Source of the DNA: Formicarius rufipectus
Taxonomy: Eukaryota; Chordata; Aves; Passeriformes; Formicariidae
Assembly (NCBI GenBank): GCA_013399695.1
Contig: VXAU01001245.1
Coordinates: 88,526 to 152,525, forward strand
Reading direction: 5' to 3'
Length of the DNA: 64,000 bases
The notes under the pieces were generated by a model. That model saw only the letters and a program-made list of their open reading frames with translations, was not told where the DNA came from and ran no database searches. Shown one piece after another: positions 47,901 to 59,900 of the stretch. How positions within the stretch are numbered: position 1 is the first letter of the stretch; every line of letters starts with the position of its first letter. The translations under genes were made by a program, and so were the position numbers.

Positions 47901-50900
47901 TTAACAGCTGATTTATAGACCACTCTCTGTTTTAACACAATAAATCAAGCTGAAGCTCAGTTGTGAAGTGTAATGCCTAATATTTCATTTAATAGCAGTA
48001 CAGCACAAGATTACTATAATAGGAAGGGGAACAAAAGGTTAAGATAGCATCTGTGAGTAGGAACTACTCTTAGGAAAAAAAAAGAAACACTGAAAAAAGA
48101 CGACTTGTAGAAGGGAGTCAAATTGTCATCAGAAATCTTCAGAAAAGTTTAGAAATAAAGATATATACAATTTGTATTCTCTACTTACACCTTGATTATA
48201 ACAGGGCAGAATTCACATAGTCAGAGGATCAAATTCATCAGTGGCTAAATTTGACCTGAAAAATTTTCCTTAACAGTGGAGAAAATTGCCATAAGTTATG
48301 ACTATATGTTTACAGAAACACTAGTTCTGATTTGTGCATTTGCAACAGAGGCGTACTTGATAAAAGTATTTTGGGGCTGAAGAATTTTAATTTGATTTAG
48401 ATAAAACTTTTTCATATCTCCTCAGAACGGGTGCGTCATGACTCTTTATAAACCCATAGTTCAGAAAGACCACCAACTAATTTCAGTCTTCTTCAACATG
48501 ACTGTTCTCTACTAACTAAAAACAGTCAAGAAAAGTCCTTACTTGCGAATCTGAAATACACACAAGTGCTACTGTGAAAAAACTGATTGCAGAAATTAAA
48601 CAGAAAGGTAACTTTTTCAAAATAACACTTAGACTGCAGGACCATAAAACTTAGTATACATGGTATAAGAGCAATCATGTTAAAGAAAGGTACTTTTGCA
48701 TAAACTGAACATCTTTTGAATATACATAATTGGTTTTATAAAGGAAGTTAAATACAGGTTTATAAATTGTGAAATGGATATAACTTGATCTTAGTTCCCA
48801 AAGCTATCATAAAAAAAACCCAAACCAAACCAAAACAAACAACCCCAAAACAACAAAGAAAACCATAAAACCCCCAAAACACCTGGAAACTAAACCCCCC
48901 AAATACCACCCAATTTCATTTCTATAACTGTCAAAATTTTTCATATTCACATGGTAGCAATGACAGCACACAGGAGGCAAATGCAGCTGGGGGCATACAC
49001 AACCACACAGTACACGATCAAAACCCCAAACCTCTTCTCTGAAGCAGTAAGTGTGAACTTTATCCTTAATCAAGTAAAACTCTGCCTATCCCATGAAAAC
49101 TTTGGACCTTTTTTTTCAGTAGCTCCACTTGATGGTTCTTGTTTGACCTCTTCTGTTGCAGACCAGCTGTTGTGTGTTTGAAATCCAGAATTAAGAGACC
49201 CTTCTTGCAGTTCAGCCTTTCCTTCTGACTCTTTCACTGCATCATCTGCTTTTACATTATTTCCTTCAGCAGGCTGTCCCCCTTCACTGATATTTGCAGA
49301 TTTAGCAACTCTAGTCATTTTAATCTCCAGCTATTTGTACTTTTGTGGGTCTTCTCCTTAAAGGTCCTTGCAGGCAGGCTTCCTGAGGACTCCTTTAGTT
49401 TGCTCCTTGCTCAGGGACTGCAGGAGACACCACTCTGCTGTGTTGGGAATAATTATTTATAGAAAATCATTCCTCAAATATTTTCTTAATCAGCTATCCT
49501 TTTAGCTGTGGAGAGGGCTGGGATTAAGGGAGTACTGGGTGGGATACTGTGATATTTGCACCCATAAGGGAATGGGAGAAGCTGAGAGGGACAGAGAAAT
49601 TTTTGTCAATTAGTTCTCCTCCTTTCCAGGTCCAGCTTGACTGTCACACTTCTAATTATAACAACTAAAAATTCATCAGCAATTTATGAAACTGGAACCT
49701 CTGTGCTCTTCAGGAAGAGGAATGAGAGATAGAGAAGAGGAAGATTACAAAGGAAAAGGTTGATTAAATATAGAATATAGACGTGGTTGATAGCCTCTTT
49801 CCTAACACTCTTTTTAGCTGTAAGAGCTGTTAGAGGTGAAAGTTATCCTGTCTTGGTTTGCAAAACTCACCAATTGGCATGAAGGGTTTTGAGGCAGGGC
49901 TTGGCCGGGACATGCCAATAGAATTCACAGCATAAACTCGCATCTCATAAACCACTCCTTCAATCATTCGCTTGGCTTCATAGGTTAGCTCTTTTAAAAG
50001 GTCAAAGTTCAGTCTCATCCATCGGTAGCTCTTCTTCTTCTTTCTCTCTAAAATATATCCTGGAAAGGATAGCTGTTATGATGTAAAAGAACTACAAACT
50101 GTTATCTCGCATTCAGAAATAAAAAGAAAATCCTTTGAAGGAGAAATTGCCTTGAAATTCATGAGATGAGGTATAGCGTTAAGAAATTAATTTCTTTCAT
50201 CTATTCTGCTGCAACTCATTAATCTTGACTAACTGCACAAATCCCAAATAAAAAATTAGTTGGAAGAACAGTTCAACAATTCTTCCCCCCTCCATGTTTT
50301 ATCCAACAACTATATCTCTGTGATCATTGCTAGATGGCGGAATTGCAGAGTGCTTCCCAAACAGTGCAGATCCCAGCTTGCTTCAGCCTAACAGTGGAGT
50401 GAGACGTGGCCACTCCCCATTTTTCTTGCTCTGATTTCCTTGCGAAGGAAACTGGACCTGTATGATAACAGAGAACCAAGAGAGCTGAGGGTGCTGCAGA
50501 ACAAATCTGTAGCACAGCTTAGATAGTCTGTCTGCCCAAATCCAGGTCTTAGTACATCTCTCTCACACTCTTAATGTCCACAGCTTTTCCCACATGCTGT
50601 TTTTCAGAATGGCTAAGGCTGGATTATCAGTTTAAAAGATAAATTTCTCATTTCCCAAAACTGACAATGGAATCTGTGATTCCTGATCCTTAATATGGAG
50701 GATGGCTTTATATCACGTCGGAAACAGGCGTATAAGATATTTTCCAGTTGACTTGCTACAAAGGACCGATCAACTGTTTCTTTCCATCTAGCTATATTAA
50801 ATTTCTGCTGCTTCTCTGTGTTGTGGATAGCATGACTGGATGTGATCCATGCTGGCTTCTTCTAAACAAACTTAGCTTTGAAAGGTATTCATCTTTTAAC

Positions 50901-53900
50901 TACAGAATGAATAATCAGGGAATACACTGAGTAGTCATTTGCACATGCCATGTATTTGTGTGTATTGCATATGACTGTTTCTACCCATAGATAACAGAGA
51001 ATGTCTGTCGCTGTGGTCAGCTACCATACTGTAAGTCTATAGCAAGGATTTATGAACTGAGCTGTGTAGGGAAGTGATTCCAACCCCTGCTACTCACCAA
51101 GGTCGTGGCTATCAAACCTGCAAAAGTCCCTTTGGTATACCTGGGAAGTATGATTCATACCTAGGATGTCTAAAGGGAAGTGGAGAACAGGCACATTTGC
51201 TGACATGCTGTAGATGCAGACACTGTGCACCAGCTGCCTTTCCTTTCTATGCTGAAGTGCAAAAAGAGCATGGGAGTCTATACAATATTTTGGAAAAGGA
51301 GTGGCGGAAATACCTTTAAGCTGACAGGTTGTATCATCACTTCTAATGCATAAAGTTACTTTTGGCATGCTGGTTTTCAGTAGCTTTTAAACAATTAAAA
51401 GCAGTAAACAAAGAACTTATGGTTTCTTTGGGAGGTTTTTGGTTTTTTCTCTCTTCGCCAATCTATGTGACTGAGAGAAGTTTCATCAATGCTGTGTTTT
51501 TCTACCATTTTAGATAAGTGCTGTTTCCTGTCAGAATGGAGACATTTTTTTATATCTGTTCTGCCTACGAAGCTATCTGTAACAATATGAAGACAGATAA
51601 GAAGGGATGTGCCTTTTTAGCCCTGCCTTTTAAACGTATAAATCTCTGAATGGATAGTGTTGTATCTTGGCTTTTCCTCTTCTCTCGCTGCAGGTGTTTA
51701 ATTGTAGCCCTATTAGTAGTGCACCTGAAGCAACCTCTTCAGGTAGTGCAAAGCGTCATTAGTGGAACATTAACAAAATCATTCCCTTGACAGTGAAAAC
51801 GAAATAAAGAATAATATGTGCTCTGAAACCTCTACAGAACGAAATAAGGGGCTTTGCATAGTGAAGTGGGGGTTGACTGTGCTCTCAGGACAGCTATTGG
51901 TATATATCTTTGCACATAATAGTTCAAATTGCTAACTTCTTGCTTGCCTCCTGTCAGAGCAGATAAAACCACAAAGGACTGATTCAGTAGTATCTTGTTT
52001 ATCTGTTGAATTAAATGAGACTGATCTTGTGAAAATGAAGTGCAAACATTCAAACGCAAATACAAGCTCCTCTCTTCCAGACAGTATGCAAGGGATTAAA
52101 AGAATTTTAGAACATTTCTAGCTCTGACACCCCCATGGAAGTTCATATAGCTTTCAGTGTATTTTTTTTTTTTTTTAAGAAACTCAGTCTCCAGAGAACT
52201 TTATTAAACAAATTGCTACATATGGACTACAGAGGATTTTCTTCCCCCCAAAATTGTTCACGACTGTGAATTATTTTATTTTTCTTCGGAGTATCACAGA
52301 GAGTTTTATCTAAAACCCACCATGCTCTGTGCAGAACTTAAAATGGTGTCAGTGATATTCTTGATTGTTCCTGTTCATGTCTTTGCATCGCATGATAACT
52401 TCTCACTCTAGTTTTTAGTACAGATTTTAAAGTAATTGAAATTGTTGATAAGTGTTAATGACCCATTGTTTTGTATGAAATAGAATTAAGAAGTAGTTTT
52501 CCACTAAAAAACATGTATTGCATGAATGCTGAGAATGCAGACACCTGGAGTTGATGACTGAGGTGGACACAGATTGGTTTGATATTTGATAGGTGAGTAC
52601 AAAGGCCTGTATACTGACCTAAAATTTCAGTCTTGAATGAGAATGTTTAGCTTTAACTATTTTTAATACCACCTTCCGTGGTAACTTATTCACTAAAATA
52701 CTTTTCTGATTCAAACAGCACGGGTAGGGGGCACTGTCTGCTCAGAATTAGAGAGTCAGAGCCTAGAATGATTTGAAGGTTGCATATCAGAGTAGTTAGT
52801 ATCTGAGGGTCAGCCTTCCTCGAATGAGTAAATCTAGAGAATCCTTCTGTGCCACTTTAAAGGAACAGCAAAAAATATAGGCACAGTTGCAGGGGACTTT
52901 ATATTTTAGGACTTCTTACCAAGTACTGGTTGCCCACCATCATATTTAGGGGGTTGCCAGTGCACAGTACAGTAATCTTCTCCAATGTTGCTGATTGTGG
53001 GGGCTTCTGGAGGATCTGGAACATCTGAAGACAGTATGAAAATAAATGAGAGTTGTTATCTTTCAATTTCTCTATACAAGTAAATTTTGCTTTAAAACCT
53101 TTTTTTTTTTTTCTGTTTGGTATTGATCCAGTGGTGTACCTCAGGAGTCAGAGCTGGGCCTGGTCCTGTTTAATATCTTTATTGGTGATATGGATGAGGG
53201 GATTGAATCTACCATTAGCAAAGTTGCAGACAGCACCAAGTTGGGTGTCGATCTGCTGCAGGGAAGGAAGGCCCTGCAAAGAGACCAGGACAGGCTGGGT
53301 TGATGGGCTGACACCAACAGCAGCATGAGGTTCAACAAGACCAAGTGCAGAGTCCTATGCTTGGCCCACGAGAACCCCATGTGGAGTTACATGTTTGGGG
53401 GAAGTGGCTGGAAAGTGGACAAGTGGAAAAGTACCTGGGTGTGCTCATTGACAGTAGCTGAAAATGAGCCAGAAGTGTGCCCAGGTGGCCAAGAAGGCCG
53501 ATGGCATCCTGGCCTGTATCAGGAATAGCGTGGCCAGCAGGACCAGGGAAGTGATCATCCCCTTGTACTTGGCACTGGTGAGGCTGCACCTTGAATCATC
53601 TGTTCAGTTCTATGCCTCTCAACTCAGGAAGGACATTGAAGTGCTGGAGCATGTCCAAAGAAGGGTAATAGAGCTGGTGAAGGGTGTGGAACACAAATAC
53701 GACATTGTCTCAGGCTGCGCCAGGGGGAGTTTAGGTTGGATCAGAAGAAATTCTTCACAGAAAGGGTGATTATATTTTGGAATTGGCTGCCTGGGGAGGT
53801 AGGTGAGTCACTGTCCCTGGAGGTGCTTAAGGAAAGACTGGACGTGGCACTCAGAGCCACGGTCTAGTGGGCAAGGTGGTGTTGGGTCACAGGTTGGACT

Positions 53901-56900
53901 TGATGATTGAGGTTAGACTCGACAATCATAGGTTGGACTCAAGGTCTTTTCTGGCCTAATTGATTCTCTGATTCTGTGATACAGCTTTGTCAGATAACAA
54001 CAAGTACAACTGAAAATATATTAACTTAGTCTGAAGTGAATCCTGCTTTTTGATGCTTTTGTGTTAAGTTGGTTTCTTTTAAACATCATTGATTATTCAG
54101 CTCCCTTTATCTTCCCAGACATGATAAACTTTTTGCAAACACATAAGTTAATGAGATGAGGCTAGCTCCAGGGTTTCCTATTCTCTGTAGAATAAACTTT
54201 ATAAAGTACAATGACTGCATGTCTTGCATAATTTGTCACTTTGGAGTTATTCGTAGTAAATATTGTGATTTAGTATTTATAAAAGATGGAAGGAGACTTT
54301 CACCAAGCACTTCTAAATTTTAATACTGTAGGTGAAGGTAATTTTCTTTTATAATTTCTAATTTGCTTATAACCCAACCTTTTGTTATGTGTGGCAGGGT
54401 ATCAGAAAATTAAATATTATAAAATTTCATAAAAATTACTGATTCAAAATAATATTTCCCCCAGGTCTTCCATGACTCCTTGAAGAGTCTGTCAGTCTGT
54501 TTATCTTCTATCAAATACATTGTTTCTTTATTCCGTTAACCATTAACTGGTTATGGAATGAGATAATCTTTGCTTAAAAACATAAACTACAAAAAATTAC
54601 TTGAAGTTTTTCTTCTCAGACAATCATGAAACATGTACTTCAGAACAGAAGGTCATCCATAAAATTATAGGATCACCTAAAAAGGAAATAGACGGATTAC
54701 TACTTGAAGTTGCTCACTTAACTTTTCACATGGACAAAATACTGCCAAATTTATGATTGACAGTATTCCTCTCTTGATGATCCTTTTCCATTTTTCTAAA
54801 CCTGAGGTGGTCAGTACCTGTCTCAGTTTTAGAGAAGGGTCGGTTTCAGAGAACTCAAGATGCTTTCATACTCTGGTTGCTTCTTTCCTTTACTTACCAA
54901 TAACTTTGACTGTGATATCAGCCTTATCTTCTCCCACTGGATTCTTAAGTATAACTCTGTATACTCCCTCATCCTCCTTTTCTGCTCCTTCAATGATGAA
55001 GACACAATGGTCTTCATGTATCTCCACACGAACTCTGCCTTCAGATTCAAACAGAAGCTGTGGGCAGTGAAAGCAACAGATAAAATCATTGAAAGTTGTT
55101 CCTGGCACAGCCTGATGACTCTGTATGTAAAAGTGCTGGTGACAATCTACAAATCATTGACTATTATAACAGTTATTGAAAAGCTATGCTTTTCAAGTTC
55201 TATTTGCATATAGAAGAGAGAACATATAAACTGGTTGGATCACATCAGTAACATTTGAGAAAATTGCTTCTGAAAGTCCACAGGTTGTTAAGATTCACAC
55301 AAGCCTGGTGATGTTTCAAAGGAGTTATTAAGTACTTCCACAGATTCCTACCTGGATAGTTGCTAGCATCACTGTAAAGAATTAATGGATGACAACTGGG
55401 TACTATGTAAGTTCAGGAAAGTTTTAAAATGCAAATTCAAATGGTGGAGCAAACTTTCCTATAAACAGTATCCATATTTGGCGTCAGGTAACATGGATTT
55501 GAACAATTTCTCTCTAAAAAAATTATCATGTTTCTTGTAACTGTTAATGGCATAAGGGTGATTTCTGCCATTCAGTGTCATATGGGAAACTTTCTACTCT
55601 TTGCTAAAGTCTAAACATAATGACCACAACATTGTTGTACATATGTAACATGCTCCTTTCTTCTTTATGTGCCTGTGTATCTTTAGACTTGGAACAAGAA
55701 AGACTATGTGTTCAAATAGCGACTAGTAAAGCAGACTCAAAACCCTGAGAATGGTTTATTGCTGTAAAATAAGTGTAAAATATTTTTGAACTCTATCAAA
55801 AGAGACGTTATTTATGATAAAAATGAAAGTGATTGGAAAGTGAGTCCTCTATCACCGTATTATAGTCCCCTCTCTTGACATTGACATATTTCTGTGTCCT
55901 GTAAGCTTTTTTCCTAGTTATTTTTCCTCCAGTTATTATTGAAGCTTACAGGTTAGTGGTGAATAAAGAAGATGAACATTCACAAATAAATTAAAAAGAG
56001 TTGTCAGAAAACTGCTTTAATTCCTTGTAACCCAGCCAGCATGTGATTAGAAGGATTTCCTTAATCAGCATCTTTCTCTGAAATTACTCACCAGATCTTG
56101 TGTGCCCAGTCAAGTGTTTGGTAATTACCATTGTGAGGCTGAATGTAGGGCCTGATGTGATATTTGATTCACTAGTTTTAGTATAAACTGACTTTAATTT
56201 TATTTCCTTTTGAATATGACCTTTTATCTTGAAAACACTAAACTCATTTGTGTGTCTGTATAAATGATAAGTAACTTACCGTACTATCAGTATTTAAATC
56301 AGTGCCATTTTCCGAGGGAGTCATGGAATCTTCAGTGATTCGAACTAGGTTGCTTTTCTAGATAAGCAAATAAACCACAGAAAGTCAGCTAAGTCTGAGC
56401 AGAGCAGTAAAGCTGTTTCTGCAAGACAGAGAAGAGTCCATAGGTGTGTTAAGGGGGTTGAATCTGGAGATGTGTGAAAAGTGAAGAGCAAAATAAGGCA
56501 GCAAGTAGACCTGGAAGGAAATCTTACCCATACAAAAGTTAAAAGCAGAAATAGAATAATCAGAATGCAGTGAATTAATAGAATGAAAAGTCAGCAAACA
56601 AAAATTTACAGCTTCACAAAGAAAGATGCATGACATTCCTGCAGTAGAATTGTATATGACTGTGAATCTGTCAGTGTCCTCTGGTACTAATTACTCATCT
56701 TGAATAAATACAAAAATAAGGATTACTCCTCTCTGTGTAAAACGGGGATGGTAAATTGATGGAAATGTTTTAACACTCAGAAATAAATTAGATCTGTAAC
56801 ACACAACAAACAACATCTTCAGCTGTGATACTGTTAGCTTAGAATTTCATTACTAAGTATATGCTACACATCCTTCAATCAAGACTGGCTGCTTCTACTC

Positions 56901-59900
56901 ATATGTTGAGACCTCACACCTCAGAAATAGCACTGGATAGGGGTTTTCTGATACCTGATCATTTTATTAGAGAAACTTCTGTATAGAAGTGTCAATTTCT
57001 TAATTTTTTTGTTTGTTTGTTTCCATACTAATTCTGCATTGCAGAAGAAAATACCTAGGTGTTACTAAAGATGCTAACCTGAACCCAAAATGTGGCACAG
57101 TCTTGAAGAAACCAGATTGAGAGAATTAAAGTAATTGGCAATATTCTATTTTCTATATCTAAGCCTATGGAAGTATAATGATGCTATAGAATGTTATGTA
57201 AAGTGTTTCTGTTTTGTGCTAGTTACAGCTCAAGAGCACACAGATGGTGAGGAGTGGGGACATTCTGAGACAGACAGAGAGGAAGCTCACTTAACATTTT
57301 GAGTCTAGCTTCTAAATTCTTTCTCTGATGCTTTGTAATTGCTTTGATAAGATAAATAACAAGTGTCCTCTCTTTTCATTAAACCAAATTCAGTTTTACA
57401 CTAGTAGCCTGCTAAGATGACATTCTCTTCACAGACTGTAGAATTCTTGAGAAAGATTAAAAAAAGCAGCTGTCATCTCCAGAACGTATCAATTCAATCA
57501 GGTGGAGGTGATAGTGATGACTCATAATTTATTTATTTTTATCTGAAGTAAGAAGAGAATAAATGTGTATGCTGCCCTACTGTCTGCATGTACATACATC
57601 TAGTCATATATAACCAGGCCCTTCTTTTGGACTAGAAAAAGCCAGATAAATCTCAAGAAGCTGCAGTGCATCTACTTAATTTTTTTCTTGAGGTTTAAAA
57701 GCATAAAATTGGAAGGAAGATGAAAATACTTGCAACTTAGAATTGTAAATCAAAGTGAGATTTGAGAAAGAAAAATAAATGTCCTGTTGTGGCTTCCTTG
57801 CCTCAGGCATTGTGTCAGGTCATGCATTACCTTGTTTACTTTCTGCCAGATGACAGTGGGTGTTGGATCTCCTGATACGGGAACATCCAATCTCAGCTTG
57901 TTCCCAGCCACCACGACAATAGTGGTGTCTGGGGATTGGCCTAGACAGTCAAGATGGATTTTGGGGGGTTCTATAGCAAAGGTAGAGAACAGAAGTTTTA
58001 AATATGGTTTGAGTATTCTGTATTAAATAAATACATAAGAAAAAGAATATTAATATATTAAATTAATAATGGATAAAAAGACTGCTTACTTTGCCATTGA
58101 AAACATTCTTGCTTGCATATAAATTATTATTGCTTTTCTTACCTTCTCTTGGTACAAAATCTATCTTGACCTCTACGGAAAAAAAAGGGAAGAGGTGTGA
58201 GGAGAAATAGATCAGAAAAAAGAATTTACATAGCATCTGCACCCAGAGAGTAAATTTAAAACTGATTAAAACCTCATAAGGCATATTCATCAACAGATTT
58301 GTGCAATAGACTGAAAAACAGACTCTGTAAAACAATGTGATAATGATAACACAAAATAACAAGGAAAAGCAACATCCCTATATTGAGGCAGCAGGAGACA
58401 GACTTGCATGCTCTTTCCTGGTATTACAATGATTATCATCATTTTATTCCTCCAGAATTCCAATTACACATTCTAAGACAACTTACCCAAAAACTGAAGC
58501 TTGGCAGAAAGGTTGTAAGCAAATCCTTGAGGAATGAATGAATAATCAGCCTCGTCCTCCGGTGTTACGTCCTCAATAGTTAGCTTATGGATTCTGCAAA
58601 CATGAACAAATATATTCCACTCCCTTACCTTACCCTTCCAGGAGAAACAGGGCTCTCTCAAGAGACAAGATGCAAGCTTTACAATTTTAAGACATTATTA
58701 TTTCCTCTTCCCTTGCCCTGACATCAAGTCAACAGCCACCAGTGCTGCAGACTGCTCTGCTTTCAGTATTAAAGCAAAGCCATATCAGTGTGTTCTATAT
58801 GAATGGCCTTTTCTTGTCAAGGCTAAATGTGTAGACTAGTCTGAAGAAAGGAAGCAATGTCCCTGTTTAGTCCAGTCCTTTATCTTACGAGGACAGTTGC
58901 AATACTGCTGACTTGTTTCATTTGATCACTTCATGACAACAATAAACTCTGAATAAACAAACTGAAAATTAATGCTCCATCCCTGTATTATTTTGCATTC
59001 AAAACAGAATACAGAAGGAAGATTTTGCCTAACATTTAATGCTTATGTATTTTCTGAATCTTCTTCGTCTCCATTTCCAGTAGCAGTTAGACTGGTAGGA
59101 AACCTGAGCACAGAATTGTACAACCGTATATTAATAGAAATACTAGTTTTTCTGTAGGGCTTATACACATTTGCTATCTTAATCTGCCTAAATGCTACTG
59201 CTAGTTTTAGAATTATTAATAATGTGTTTTTTAGATTGTTTGAATACCAAAAATCCCACGAAAGTCCAAGGAAAACTGAGACTTAACTCTGCTGATGTGC
59301 CACTGATGCCATACCTGTAAAATGCTCCAACTCAGGAAAAACTACAGCATGCATACTAAAGCAAGTCTGTCACTAAATGTTGGTTGCATATGAAAAGGTT
59401 TTAAACTTCTTTTTTTTCTTTTAGTTTGAGCCTAGGGATAAAGTCTCATTTTATATTCCTATCCCCTGAGATAATAGTTCCTATGGATTGCAATGTAATG
59501 CCTAAGCCTGTACCTGTTTTTTGAAACAAGACTAACCTGCCAATATGGGAGATCTTTATCCTTTCATCCGGGACCACTTCCTTTCCATTTTTCAACCAGA
59601 TTCCTTTCACGTTTTCATCAGAAACTTCACACTTGAAGACTGCCTGGTCACGTGCTTTCACTGTCAGGTCCGCAATGCTCTGATAAACTTCCAGCTTCTT
59701 TTCTGATATGATGAGAATAAGCGATACACACATCAAAAATCAGGATAGCTCTGTAAGTAAATAGTGTGGATTTACTGAGTAGAAAAGAGAAGGGCTGAGC
59801 AATCTGTTTGTGGAAAGGTGAAATAAGAAGGGAAATAGACAGCATGCAAGGTTTTAAGAGGACTGATGGCTAAGCACCTGTTGTTATCAGAGTATCTGTT

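Larger units (their letters stand above)
47823..49870 (-). other. MYBPC3 intron between C6 and C7, with candidate internal promoter
   Basis: 2.05 kb. Contains the A/C tract (48810-48912) and, on the gene strand, the TATA/MEF2-like and M-CAT motifs and the ATG-initiated frame described separately. Confidence 0.8.

Noticed and set aside
49470..49520. Acceptor (ccctctccacag) making the candidate first exon an ordinary cassette exon
   Set aside because: Reading on from it meets stops before the ATG-led frame, so it cannot be an in-frame internal exon of MYBPC3.
49561..49570. CArG box (cccataaggg) upstream of the candidate internal promoter
   Set aside because: Only four of the six central positions are A/T, so it does not meet the CC(A/T)6GG consensus.
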